Source: Elymus sibiricus
Lineage: Eukaryota > Streptophyta > Magnoliopsida > Poales > Poaceae
Direction: 5' to 3'
DNA length: 64,000 nucleotides
Assembly (NCBI GenBank): GCA_039707655.1
Contig: CM077666.1
Span: forward strand, 282,151,166 to 282,215,165
Of the stretch, positions 9,878-20,906 are shown one piece after another; position 1 is the stretch's first letter; every line of letters begins with the position of its first letter. The position numbers and the translations under genes were made by a program. The notes under the pieces are model-generated. The model saw only the letters and a program-made list of their open reading frames with translations, was not told the origin of the DNA and ran no database searches.

Positions 9878-11449
9878 GTGTTTTCCTTCCGGATGTTGCT
9901 CAGCGATTCGGTATTTTGCAATGGGAACAAATTTAGGATGAAGAGAAGTTGTAGCCATGGCGGCGATGGAACCCCTGTCCGTCGATCCGCCAGACAAGCA
10001 GGTCAAGCACCAGCAGATTTACCACCTCCACCACCTCAAGCACCTACTACTGATCAGATTATGAGAATGTTTGAGGAAAAGAGAAACCAAGACCTTATGG
10101 AATTCTTGAAGAATATGCAGACAATGGTAGGTCAGAACCACAATCATAATGGATCCCATTCCAGATTGTCTGATTTCCAGCGCACGAAGCCACCCAACTT
10201 TGGTCAAGCCGTGGATCCGATAGAAGCAGATGACTGGTTAAGGACCATAGAAAAGAAGTTGGAAATAGCTCACTGTGAGGATTCGGACAAGGTTCCATTT
10301 GCCACTCATTACCTGGAAGGGCCAGCAGCCATATGGTGGGACAATACCAAGGCAACATGGTCTTCTGAAGAAGAAATTACCAGGGAGAAGTTTAAGGAAC
10401 TATTCCGTAAATATCATATTCCCACTGGCATCATGAAGGTGAAGCAAAGGGAGTTCCTTGCGCTGACACAAGGAATCATGTCGGTAGCCGAGTACCTTAA
10501 CAAGTTTAACAATCTATCAGGGTACTCTACTTATGATGTGGCTACTGAAGAGAGAAAGATAGATCGGTTCTTGGGAGGTCTGAACCACTCTCTCCGTTGT
10601 CAACTATGCATGCTAGACTTTCCCGACTTTCAGACACTGGTGAACAAGGCCTTTATAGCTGAAAGGGAGCATAAGTCCAGACCAGACAACCACAAGAGGA
10701 AATTCGAACCGAAGAAGGACAACCGGGAGCCGTTTGCGCAGAAGGCACACACTTGGCAGCTAGGCACCTCTGAATATAAGCCTACATGGAGCAATGGTAG
10801 CAACAATAACAAGGCAGTGGGCCAGACCAAAACCTTTGGCAAACAGTCTATGATAGAGGACTGCCGCCGCAACAATACCTGCTTCACTTGCGGCCAAAGT
10901 GGGCACTACTCCAAACAGTGTCCCACCAACAATGGGAAGTCATCCGCCGACATCAAGCCGCGGGTCAACACTATTGGACGCCGCCCCAATCATAACGTCT
11001 GCCATGGACGCGTCCATCATATCTCCGCTGAAGAAGCCTGCGAAGCCCCAGAAGTCGTACTCGGTATGTTTTCTGTTAACGACATACCTGCAGTAATTTT
11101 ATTTGATTCCGGGGCTTCCCACTCATTTATTTCGCGGAGTTTTGCCACCTTGCACAAATCTTCTCTGTCACTTTTAGACAAAATCATGGTGGTACAATCC
11201 CCTGGCTCCTTGCTCAGAACAAACCTGAGCTATAGAGATCTGGAAATTTTAATTCATGGAGTTAAGTTTCCAGCTGCCCTCATTGCCATTGAATCTTCGG
11301 GGTTAGATGTGATACTGGGAATGGACTGGTTGACACCACACCAGGTATGCATAAATTGTGCCAGCAGAACAGTGACAATGGTTAACCCAATCGGGCAAAT
11401 GGTGCAGTTCCTTGCCAGCACTATGAGAACAAGGAAGGGAATGGCTTGA
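9878..11449 (+). CDS. Element B gag and aspartic protease (fused frame)
   Basis: A 523-codon frame without internal stops; the ATG at 9938 (MKRSCSHGG) is a more likely start than the first one. Central residues match the retrotransposon capsid: FGQAVDPIEADDWL, then YLEGPAAIWW, with a zinc knuckle CFTCGQSGHYSKQC about residue 336. The protease follows with the active-site motif LFDSGASHSFIS near residue 407 and ILGMDWL. The frame ends just after the protease where a deletion joins it to the end of RNase H. The capsid binds element RNA and forms particles; the protease would process the polyprotein. Without reverse transcriptase this copy cannot move by itself. Confidence 0.85.
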   Translation: MFSFRMLLSDSVFCNGNKFRMKRSCSHGGDGTPVRRSARQAGQAPADLPPPPPQAPTTDQIMRMFEEKRNQDLMEFLKNMQTMVGQNHNHNGSHSRLSDFQRTKPPNFGQAVDPIEADDWLRTIEKKLEIAHCEDSDKVPFATHYLEGPAAIWWDNTKATWSSEEEITREKFKELFRKYHIPTGIMKVKQREFLALTQGIMSVAEYLNKFNNLSGYSTYDVATEERKIDRFLGGLNHSLRCQLCMLDFPDFQTLVNKAFIAEREHKSRPDNHKRKFEPKKDNREPFAQKAHTWQLGTSEYKPTWSNGSNNNKAVGQTKTFGKQSMIEDCRRNNTCFTCGQSGHYSKQCPTNNGKSSADIKPRVNTIGRRPNHNVCHGRVHHISAEEACEAPEVVLGMFSVNDIPAVILFDSGASHSFISRSFATLHKSSLSLLDKIMVVQSPGSLLRTNLSYRDLEILIHGVKFPAALIAIESSGLDVILGMDWLTPHQVCINCASRTVTMVNPIGQMVQFLASTMRTRKGMA

Positions 11450-13102
11450 ACTAGTCAAGGACTATGACATTGGGATGAACTATCATCCGGGGAAAGCCAA
11501 TGTGGTCGCGGATGCTCTCAGCAGGAAACAAAGCATTGTGAATGCACTTATGGGAGGTTTGCGTCCAAGATTACAAGAAGAGTTCACCGAGCTCAACATG
11601 GTGCTATGCGCCCCAACTACCTCGGACACGTTGGAAATTACCCCCACCCTTATGGAAGAGATCAAGAAGGCCCAAGAGCTAGACGAAGAAATCAAGAAGA
11701 TTAAGGAATTGATTCCGAAAAGAAAAGCCAAGTCTTTCCACGTGGTTGATCAAGGCACCGTATGGTTCGAAAAGCGGATATGCGTGCCTGATCAGGATAA
11801 CCTGAGGCAGCAAATTCTCAAGGAAGCTCATGAGTCCTCATATTCCATCCATCCGGGAGGAACAAAAATGTATCAGGATCTATGAGAGACCTTTTGGTGG
11901 CCAGGATTGCGAAGAGATATAGCATACTATGTCGCCTGCTGCGACATTTGCAACAAGGTGAAGGCAGAACACCAGAAACCTGCTGGGCTACTGCAACCTT
12001 TACCAGTACCCCAGTGGAAATGGGATGATATCTGCAAGGACTTTATTGTTGGACTACCCAAGTCAGCAAGGGGCAACGATGCTATTTGGGTCATTGTGGA
12101 CATACTTACGAAAGTGGCTCACTTCATTCCAGTAAAGACCACTTTCAACGCAAATCAGCTGGCATAGCTCTACATGTCTCGAATAGTTAGTCTCCATGGA
12201 GTCCCTAAGTCCATCACCTCCGATAGAGGTTCCCTGTTCACCTCAGCATTTTGGTTGCGTCTACACCAAGCCCTGGGAACCGTGCTGAAGCATAGCACGG
12301 CATATCACCCACAGACCGATGGGCAGACAGAAAGGGTGAACCAGATACTAGAGGATATGCTTTGGTCATGTGCCCTCACTCAAGGAGCCAAGTGGGAAGA
12401 CAGTCTACCTTATGCGGAATTCTCATACAACAACAGCTATCAGTCAAGCTTGAAGATGTCACCATTTGAGGCATTATATGGGCGGAACTGCCGCACTCCA
12501 CTAAATTGGTCTCAGACCGGGGACAGTCGAATCTTTGGCACGGACTTGATACTCGAGGCTGAGAAGCAAGTGAAGGATATTCGGGAGCGTCTTCGGGCAG
12601 CCAAGTCTCGGCAGAAAAGTTACTATGATCCAAAGCACCGAGAAGTGACCTTTGAACCCGGGGAATATGCATATCTCCGAGTAACCCCAATGAAAGGAGT
12701 AAAGAGATTCAATACTCAGGGAAAACTTGCACCAAGGTATATAGGCCCATTTCCGGTGGTTGCTAGAAGAGGTAGAGTTGCATATCAGTTGGAGCTACCT
12801 CCAGAACTATCAGAAGTGCACGATGTGTTTCATATATCACAACTAAGGATATGACTGAGTTAGAACTGGCAAAAGATCTGACCTACGAAGAGAAACCTGT
12901 TAGGATCTTGGATGAGATGGAGAGAACCACCAGGAGTAAGGTAATTAAATTTTACAAGGTGCTATGGGAGCATCACTCAGAAGAAGAGGCTACATGGGAA
13001 AGAGAAGACTTCCTAAGATCTGCATACCCATACTTGTTCCCTGAGCAACCAAATCTCGAGGACGAGATTCATCCTAAGGGGGGTAGGTTTGTGACACCCT
13101 GA
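11450..13102 (+). pseudogene. Element B integrase and chromodomain remnant
   Basis: Reading resumes in a second frame at the end of RNase H (HPGKANVVADALSRK), so nearly all reverse transcriptase and RNase H is deleted, about 1.2 kb compared with element D. The integrase zinc-binding part ([24 protein letters not shown]) and catalytic core (TSDRGSLFTS, HPQTDGQTERVNQILED) are clear. In-frame stops fall at 11883-11885 and 12165-12167. A third stop near 12852 and a frame change separate the C-terminal chromodomain (LWEHHSEEEATWERED), which in chromoviruses guides integration to particular chromatin. Confidence 0.88.
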
Positions 13103-16100
13103 ATTTTGCAACTTTTTCTTTTCAAAACTATTTGGACTCTATTTGCAATTCAGCTGAGTTTCAAAATTTTTGCAATGGAGTTGACCTATGCTTTGGTAAA
13201 ATTCTCTTCAACAACTCCAAACCCTTGTTCTCTTGATAAACCTTTCCATACCTCTCTTGGATGATTTTTCAATATTTTATCTTTTCTTTAAAAGCATTTT
13301 CTTAATTTGGGAATTTAGGTCATCACTATGGGTTGTGAAGCAACCTATAGTTTGGTTGGTCAATTAATTCCCAAACTTTTTTCTAATCTTTTTATCATCT
13401 CAATCCCTCATATTCTCCAAAAATATTTTGCTACCCAATGGAAAATTTTGGCCAGAATAATTATTTTATCTCTGACCAGAATTTGTCCATTGTGAAGCAA
13501 CCTTATTTTTCCTATCTGAGAAAATTCCAAATAAATTCCCCAAGCTCCTAGGGATCTTATCTAGCCCCAATATCCAAAAACATCATTTGGTCCAATGCAA
13601 GTTTTGAGCAGCATGACTCTGTTAAGTTTCTGCTAGTTTTGAACCTCTATGAAGGAAGTGCCAACTAGAGAAGCCTAATGGATTTGAAAGTTTTATGGCA
13701 TCTTCTATGCACCAAATGACCACCATCCACCAGGTTCAATCAGCTACAGGAGCAAACAGCTAAGTGCCATAAGCTAATTTGCATTCTGGACCACAATGAT
13801 GGTTTTCAAAGGAGCTATGTCCAATTCTTCTTCAAACTTCCTCAAAATTTTCCAGTTCTTAGTCCTTCCAAGGAAGATCACCCTAGACATTTCCTCTGGC
13901 TTCAACCTTATCTATTTTCTTCTCTGGATTCCTCTCAAATCTGCTGCCAGAAACTTCAGTTGATGCTGCCACTCGACTCAGAGTGTATCTAGCCGAACCA
14001 GAGGCACAGGGAGACTAAGTGCTCGAAGGTCGACACTGTGGACATGATGTGCCCGGCTTGCGTGGCCTCCTGGTGGCCTCACCCGTGGTGATCACGGTGC
14101 TGGCATGCCAGTACACGCTCAGGGTGGCGCCCGCATCGGGTGTGGTCATTCAAGCCGTCCCGCGCTGCCAAACCTTGTCCCCGTGTGCCGACTAGCTCCC
14201 TGCCTTCCATCTCGCCCTCTCCCGCAGCTTCCCCTCGCCGGAATCGCTCTGGATGGCCGCCACCGCACACGGCCGCTGTTGCGCCAGTGCCATCACAGTG
14301 CCCCCCCTCTCTGTCTTCTTCCTCGCGACCCATCCCCTCGCATTAACTCCCCCTCTGCCCTCCTCCATCGAGTCGCCCACCTCCCGACAACCAGTGTGGC
14401 GTACTTACTGCGGCGACATGGCCACAGCGCCGCTGCTTCGGGAGATCTCGGCCACCTTCGCCCCCTCATAAATAGCCGCGGCCAGCTCCCCCGAGCTCAT
14501 CACCACCTCCAGCCATCACCTAATTGACCTCCAAGAGCGAGCCAAGGCCGGAAGGCCCTCTGGTCTCAAGCTCTGATCAGAGCTCCGCCGCCATCCGAGC
14601 CCCCACCCGCCTGAGAGGAAGAAGACGATGCCTTCCGAGCACCTCCGGAGAAGCTCCTGGTACAGGGAGAACCGCCGTCGAGCACTGGTTCCATTCCCAC
14701 CCTCGCCGGACCCCTCCATCCTCTCCATCGCCTGCAACCGCCGCCGGTGAGCCGCCCATCTCTCTGTTCTCCTCTCTCTCCCTCTGTTTGGAACGACGGG
14801 TCCCACCCGTCAGTGGGCCGCGCCAGCGCCGAACCGTTTTAAGTGGAGGCGCCCGGGCGGATTACGCCTTCGACGTGGCCAGTTAGGAGATTTTCCTTTT
14901 TCTGTTTATTTATCCAGTTTGACCAATACTTTGACCATGAATATCTTTTTACCCAGAGGTCCAATTCATTTGATTCTTTTTGCAGTGTGTTTGTGTTACA
15001 CTCCTTTATTTTCTGACCAATTTTGGTATTTTTCCATTGCCACAGAATATTTGGTTGATAAAAATGGCTTTATGTGACATTTGCAATTGTATTTGAAAAT
15101 ATTTCAGAAGGAGGATTTGGTGCTTTTGAAGATCAAGAGTGCCCAAACTACCCAACAGAGCAAGGCAAGCCATGATACCCATTTCATGCATGCATTTCTA
15201 TAGCATTGCATTTTCATACACAATAGGTTGGTTTAATTGATATAGTTAATTCATTTTGATAAGTAAATACTCAACTATATTGAACCACTTTAGTAAGCTT
15301 AGTGGTTGATCTTGAGTCACCTGACCGGGCATACCCGTGCAACCACACTTGCCGGTATGGGACGGCCCTGACCGGGTCTGACTGCGTGATCTTTCACCGG
15401 TACCTCCAAAGAGGGAGGGTTATGCATGGCGTGCTACCCTGATCAGGTAAGCGGTGATAACCCTGTGAGCCTAGTTGATAGTTGAGTTTGTGCCGGCGTC
15501 CCCGTTTGGGACAGTAGAACCCCGTTTGGGTCTACATGGTTTGGCCACGATGGTGGCAGGTGTCATGAGGACACAGGGGCCACCCATGGCTGACCTCCAG
15601 GGGAGGAAGAGTGCCGGTGGTACGATGAAAGAGTCACGGGTCAGGCAGGTTTTGTTGAAGCAATGCTGGTCCACCCGAGTGGTCTCGAGGTTAGGGCCAG
15701 GTGCTTCATGGTGTGGGTAAAGTGCGTAACCTCTGCAGAGTGTCAAATCTATTCGAATAGCCGAGTCCACGGTATTGGACAGCCCATCCAGACCTCAGTA
15801 GATGGTCAGCCAGAACATTGATGTTAATGATGGAAGAACTCGTCTTGTGATCGGAAGTACTCGATGAGTATTTCGAGGGTTGTGGATCACCCGGATAAGA
15901 GTAAGTTGTTGATCAGTACAGTAAGTGCATTACCTGGTTGATATCATGTGTTATGTTATTGTTTGCTGCATTACTTGGTTGTCGTGAGCTTGCGAGTACA
16001 TTCAAAGTACTCACCTGGCGTATCCTGCCAGATGCAGGAGAATCCGAGGAGGGAGGTCCTGAAGGTGCTGGCTATGCTAACTAAGATGTGTCCACAGCAG

Positions 16101-16368
16101 TGTCCCTGTGGATGGAGTTGCGCTATGTTCCGCTACGCAGTAGAAGTACTTAGTAATCTGAGGCCCTGCTTGTGACATAAATAATGTAGATATTGTCATA
16201 GCACCGATGGTGCCTTTGGCCTCATCATCATTGTAAGATATGCTCTTGTACCTGAATCCTATCAATAAAGTCTGTTCAGTTCTGTTCCAAGTTGTTGCGT
16301 GTTTCCAGAGGACATGATCCTTGGGCTGGAAATACGGGTAATCCAGTTGTCTGAGCTGGGGTGCCACA
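13090..16368 (+). repeat. 3' LTR of element B
   Basis: 3279 bp, TGTGACACCC to GGTGCCACA, preceded by the purine tract AAGGGGGGTAGG. It lacks the Harbinger insertion present in the 5' copy, which shows the empty site. It has an AATAAAGT signal near 16264. Confidence 0.92.
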
Positions 16369-16373
16369 GGGAC

Positions 16374-16977
16374 TTGGCTCGAGCCGCCGGGGGCGCGGGT
16401 CCCGGCTGCACGAGCGGGGCGTGGTTTCGCGCCTCCCGGCACGCTTTCTGAAACTAGGGAGGAGGACCAGAGGCTCGACTATGCCAGTGCCCGGGGGCCC
16501 GCGCAACTCAACAATGACCATGTTGTCGCGTGCCCGGGCCACGAAGAGAGCAGCACCGGCCACCATAGCCGCAGGAGGCGCACACATGACTTCGTGAGCA
16601 GCCCCCGCGCGGACAGGTACGTGCAGCCTCGCGGGGGCGGCTTGCGGGGCGGGCCTCGCGAGGGTGCCCAGCGCGGAGATCCTCATGAGGCACGCCCGCT
16701 GGCAGGGAGCTGCTTCGAGCAGACGTCTGGGTCTGGGGACCGGGGGTCACTCGCCTGGGAACGAAGGGTGGAACATGCGCCCCCGTATCCGGACCGAGAG
16801 GTCCCGGCTTGGGGACGGAGGGTGGAACACACGCCCATGTCCCTGGGCCAGACGATCCCAACCTGGAGGCAGAAGGTGGAGCATGCGCCATTGTCTCCGG
16901 GGCGCGTGACACTCGCTTGGGGATGGAGGGTGGAACATACGCCCATGTCGCCAGGTCAGGTTTCGCTCAATCACTAG
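16374..16977 (+). pseudogene. Element A sense ORF, right part with 18-aa repeats
   Basis: Continuation of the frame at 2394-2920 after element B is taken out. It stays open for 604 bp, is rich in Arg/Gly/Pro/His, and ends in four 18-residue repeats of the pattern AWxxRVEHxPxxPxxxxx, followed by LNH and a stop. The repeats come from four exact 54-bp units (16753-16968), which preserve the frame. I recognise no enzyme or gag domain. Confidence 0.5.
16753..16968 (+). repeat. 54-bp minisatellite, four units
   Basis: Units start at 16753, 16807, 16861 and 16915, each 54 bp, sharing a core like TGGGGACGGAGGGTGGAACA. They are diverged by several bases per unit but keep length, so each encodes 18 residues in the element A sense frame. 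Confidence 0.85.
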
Positions 16978-18638
16978 CAGGCGAACATGTACTCGCCCAT
17001 GTCCCCAGGCCCGGCTCGCCTGGCCTGGGGGTAGGGCCCAGAGTACCAGCTTGGGAACCCCGGGGGCTCCGGCGAGGCACGCTGGGGCAACGCCCGGGGG
17101 ACTCAGAACCTTCTGCTGGGGCGGGCTCTCCGGCCTGAGAGCGCAAGGCGTTTCCCCTACGCTCGAGGGCTTGCCCAGGGCAGACCACACTTCGCTACGA
17201 CGAGCCCGGGGGCTGGGAGTGGGCTTCGTGCCCGCGAGGCATGGAGCTCCCTATACACCCCCGGGACCTACAGCAACCCATGACACTCTCACGTAATAAT
17301 GAGCGGGCTGTATGCGCCCTGAGCCCCCCGAGGACGCGGAGGGGTTCCTCCCACGCAATGTGGCAGCCACAGCCCAGAGCTGGCGGAGAAGTCAACACTG
17401 CCCATCAATGGCTATGCCCATGCAACATGGATGCCCTACGCTCAGCGCTGGGGGAAGATGAAGACTATCCTAGGTGTCAGACGCGGCATTTGCTTGCTTC
17501 TTTTTGGTGTTAGAGCTGCTATTTTTTGGAATGAAGTCTGAGGATTTCGAAGTTTTAGATTTAAAAAGAAAAGAAGGGCGGGGACTTTTTCTCTGTGTTC
17601 TCTCATTTTACCGATCTTGAGTTTTCTCTCTCTTTCTGGTTTGGCATTTTGCGAAAAGCTGTGGGTCCAGACCACAGCGCGATACCGCCACATGGAGCCT
17701 CGGGAGGCCTCAAGACCTCCTGGGGCGAAGACAGAAGGCACGGCATGGGGGATCGCTTGAGTGTCAAAGGGGGCTCCTGAGCAGCACGCCTCAGGAGCCT
17801 TACCAGTCACATAGCCACTCGCCCCCCTGATGTCGTCGTTGGTTTCCGGTCGGCATCAGAGGTGTCGGGGCCTCGCCCCGTGAAGTGCGTCCTTGGTTTC
17901 CGGTCATACCTAACGGTGGTGGGGAAATGTGCGGGACTGGGACCTGTCGACGTAGAGCGGTTTGAGCGTCAAAGGGGCTCCTGAGCAGCATGCCTCAGGA
18001 TCCTTACCGGTCATATAGCCACTTGGCCACCCTGGTGTCGTCCTGGTTATCCGGTCGGCATCAAGGGTGTCGGGGCCTGACCCCGTAGCTGCGTCCTTGG
18101 TTTCCAGTCGTACGCAACGGTGGTCGGGAAATGCACGGGACTGGGACCTACAGACACAGAGTGCCGAAAGGGCCCCCAAACCGTCCCATGAGCAAGGAAG
18201 GAGCAACTCCGGAGGAGTTATGGATGAGGCCAACGCCACCCCATGAGCTAAGTACACTACGAAACCTAGCAAGGGCCTCCTGGCTTCGTGTCGACCCAGG
18301 GGCGGATTAAGACTTGCGCGTACTAACGAAGGGATACAGGTACTACAGACCCAGCCATGATAAGCAGCAAGGCCACCGCCCAGGCAAACGGTGGCGCGAG
18401 CGGCGCCTCGAGACGAGACACCTCGTGAGGGCTCTGACGGCCGCTGCTGCCAGGCCACGGCGAGGTCAGCATCAAGCCCCGCGCGAGGAAGCTAAGCCGC
18501 CACAATGGCGAGCGTACGACCAGTGGTTCAAGGAAGCAAGGTAAAAAGGCGAAGGTAACACGCAAAAGATTAACGCCCATCAGGGCAGGGTACTTTTTCA
18601 AATGCTACAGGAACTGGGGAGAAGAAACAAGAGGGCGC
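16978..18638 (+). other. Element A non-coding region shared with element C
   Basis: 16978-17270 shows no gene. 17280-17470 matches, in reverse, C's sequence just after its integrase stop (about 27440-27640), so this is the DNA that follows pol in the family. 17700-18170 holds two ~205-bp units with the hairpin described separately. 18170-18638 is the downstream side of the antisense gene. No convincing coding sequence. Confidence 0.7.
17772..18003. repeat. Duplicated hairpin units in element A
   Basis: GGCTCCTGAG, 8 bases, CTCAGGAGCC at 17772-17799 (perfect 10-bp stem), and again at 17976-18003 with one mismatch (CTCAGGATCC). Both are followed by CTTACCGGTCATATAGCCAC-like sequence. Element C has three copies and E at least one, at the matching place between pol and the antisense gene. 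Confidence 0.85.
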
Positions 18639-19500
18639 CTAAGAGGAGAAGCCGCCGTCGCCACCCGCGTCGCCGACCGGCTCGGCGTCGGAGCCGTCCT
18701 CCTCGCTGGAAGCGGGCACCTGGATGAACATGTCCACCATGGCCTCCATGCACGGGTGCACCTCGTCGCGAAGGGGGCGTTGGAGCTCGTCAGGCACCGG
18801 CTCCCCGACGCGCCGGAGGTCGAGCTGCGAGGCAAGACGGCACAGGTTGGAGAAGACGAGCGTCAGGGCAAGGTCCAGAAGGTCGCGTGCGTCGGACGCG
18901 CTGTCCCCATCCATGCGGGAGACGCCAGTCTCTAGCGCCTCCACCACCCTCTGGAAGAAGTCAAGATAGCCCCCATCGCCACGTACATTCGGCAGCGCGG
19001 GGGCGACCCCCACGAACCGGCTCACCGCGCCGGCCGCGCGACAGGCCATGCCCTGGAACTGCCTGGCGCGCTGGGATTCCAGCAGCCTGGCGTGCGCCGC
19101 CTCGTCCTGGGTGGCCTGCACGGTGTTGGCCACCTCCTGGACCTGGGTTTGAAGGGACGGCAGCTCTGCCTTGGCCTCCACTTCACCCCGGAGGGCAGCT
19201 TGGAAGGCGGCCTCGACGGTCGCCAGCCGGGCCCGCAGCGTCTCCACCTCCTCCTGAAGCTCGCCAAGCTTGCGCTTCTTGGCTGCAGGCGCCCTAGAAA
19301 AAAGAGGATCATGCTCAAAATGGCGGGCGAGGCGGTTAAAGAAAAGGGAGTCAACGGAATACTCACTCGTCGACCAGGGCCCAGCGGCGACGAACTTGCG
19401 CTGACCCGGAAGGCCCTCCACCGCTACCTCCGGAGGAGGGCGAGGGAGCCGGCGGAGCCGTGCGCTTCCCTCCGCTAACACCGCTCCCCCCGGATGCCAT
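18639..19500 (-). CDS. Antisense spliced gene in element A: coiled-coil protein with NLS-like motif
   Basis: Exon 1 is 19500-19367 and exon 2 19293-18639, with a predicted 73-nt intron (19366-19294, donor GTGAGTAT, acceptor TTTTTTCTAG). Splicing joins the frames within a Glu codon and avoids a stop placed right at the donor. The product is about 262 aa. Residues 1-44 are Gly/Ser-rich; 47-54 read PAAKKRKL, like a monopartite NLS; ~54-125 form a heptad-rich coiled coil (LGELQEEVETLRARL); a helical middle follows; the tail is acidic (SSEEDGSDAEP). ATG context is good and a TATA box lies ~110 bp upstream. It is antisense to element A. An unspliced longer frame exists (to 19640), but its N-terminus lacks a credible start relative to the TATA box. 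Role unknown; nuclear, possibly chromatin-related, is inference. Confidence 0.72.
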
Positions 19501-19606
19501 GAAGGGCAAGAAGATGGGAAGGAAAGAGGGTTTCTCTTGGCGGAGCAAAGGAAACAGGAAGAAGACTCGGGACTGCAATGCCCACCCCTTGCCATGGGCG
19601 GGGCGG

Positions 19607-19613
19607 ATTTATA
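19607..19613 (-). promoter_or_regulatory. TATA box of element A antisense gene
   Basis: Reads CCTATAAATCC on the minus strand in GC-rich DNA, ~107 bp before the ATG at 19500. This leaves room for a start site near 19580 and a leader of ~80 nt. Comparable boxes precede the antisense genes in C and E. Confidence 0.65.
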
Positions 19614-19995
19614 GGCGTAACCGCGGCCGCCAAACATCATGGGAGGGCAGGCATCGTGCGCCTCTCAGGCGCCGCAAGGTGGTTCAGTTAGTGCATTACC
19701 ATCCACATCACTTCCCCTGCCAACCAAAGGGTCACATCCGCGTGGCCCGAGGGCTGTAGGCCTGAGGCAGCGGCAACATTCAATGGGAAACAATGATGGC
19801 CGGCGCAGCACCCGGGCGTCGTGTCAACTTGACTGGAAGTGGTTCCGAATGCCTCGGGGAGCGGAGGCGACGCCGTCCGAGCATTCGACGTGTGTAAAGC
19901 CTGGCCCGCGGGCAATTGGGGCCTGCGGCGCTTCGGGCCGTTCTCCAGGCTTTGCCCAGAAGCCAGCTCGAGCTTGCCTCGGACCCGGGGGCTAC

Positions 19996-20901
19996 AGTCG
20001 GCGTTCTGGGAACGAGGGTACCTAGACCTGCCTGCCCGCGGCCCAGGACACGACCCACTTCGTCAAACAACGTGGCCGGGCATGGCCCCACCGAAGACAA
20101 GGCCCTCACGAGGGCCCAAGCCTCGCGAGGAGGAGCAGCATCAAGGCCGGCAGGGGATGGGCCTCCTCAGGCCCCCTCCGGAGCGGCGGAGATCTCTATG
20201 CAAGGCCCGGCCTCAGGAGTCGAAGATGATGCACACAAGGACAGTCAAGCACCAGTGCGCCAGGCGGGGCAGTTTCCCCTTTGGTGCAAAGGGAGCAAGG
20301 ACGTACGCAGGTTCCCAAAGCCCCCCCAAAGGTTTCCATTCCGGTGCAAGAAGACTGCAACCACCAGCTCCGCAGGACGGACATCATCGCTGAGCCTGTC
20401 CCTGCACCATCGGCAGTCACTTTGCAGGCGGAGACTGCCTTTGGGCAGGGTGAGCACGACCCCCTGTCCCCCTTCAAAATTGGCCATTGTGGGATACCTT
20501 CCCGCCATAGCGATAAGGGAAGAGGACCCGGGCCACCGCTATATATAGAGGGTAGGCTGCACCGTAGAGGGGGATCCGAATCCATACCACCACTCATCCA
20601 TCACCAAACCACAGAGGGCCCCGAGCACCTTAGGGGAGCCCTCATGAGGCCCTGAAACGTTGTACTTGTTCATCCACCACACCACCTCAAGAGGCAATCC
20701 ACCAAAAGCAGGAGTAGGGTATTACGCTTCGCCGCGGCCCAAACCTGGGTAAACTATCATGTTCATCATCTTCCTTGTCATCGTGTGAGTTCGTTGATGT
20801 GTTCATCGCATTGCGAGCTAGGTTGGGCGAGGCTGCTGGGGATCTTCGCACACGGCCCTGTGTTCGAATCTCAAGGGTTTTGCGGAGCCCGAAATCCAAC
20901 A
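19996..20901 (+). repeat. 3' LTR of element A
   Basis: 906 bp, the same length as the 5' LTR; it starts AGTCGG (first base changed) and ends CCAACA. Just upstream, CCCGGGGGCTAC is the polypurine-like tract, also found beside the 3' LTRs of C and E on the minus strand. TATA box at 20540-20547. Confidence 0.9.
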
Positions 20902-20906
20902 AATTT

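Larger units (their letters stand above)
2921..16368 (+). mobile_element. Element B: Tekay-like (chromovirus) gypsy retrotransposon inside element A
   Basis: Long LTRs starting TGTGACACCC and ending GGTGCCACA, a primer site for initiator tRNA-Met, then a pre-gag frame, gag-protease, a deletion of reverse transcriptase, integrase, chromodomain and a purine-rich tract before the 3' LTR. Flanks AGGAC (2916-2920) and GGGAC (16369-16373) are a 5-bp TSD with one mismatch. It sits inside element A's sense ORF, which reads through when B is removed. Gene order and the C-terminal chromodomain place it among chromoviruses; the long LTR and tRNA-Met primer fit the Tekay/Del clade. The copy is dead: reverse transcriptase is missing and there are stops and frameshifts. 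Confidence 0.92.
1471..20901 (+). mobile_element. Element A: non-autonomous Tat-like gypsy LTR element, split by element B
   Basis: A 906-bp LTR at each end, with termini TGTCGG...CCGACA (the 3' copy has AGTCGG...CCAACA), and a perfect 5-bp TSD AATTT at 1466-1470 and 20902-20906. Removing it rejoins a unit of the ~505-bp array. Without nested element B (2921-16368 plus TSD) A is about 6 kb: LTR, primer site, a sense ORF with 54-bp repeats, no recognisable protease, reverse transcriptase or integrase, a non-coding region shared with C, an antisense spliced gene, a purine tract and LTR. The LTR family is that of element C. Known biology: such pol-less copies need enzymes from a relative. That C-like elements supplied them is inference. 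Confidence 0.9.

Noticed and set aside
18639..19640. Unspliced 333-codon version of the element A antisense gene
   Set aside because: Its first ATG lies upstream of the TATA box at 19607-19613. The spliced model has a better start context and consensus splice sites. It is not fully excluded without RNA data.
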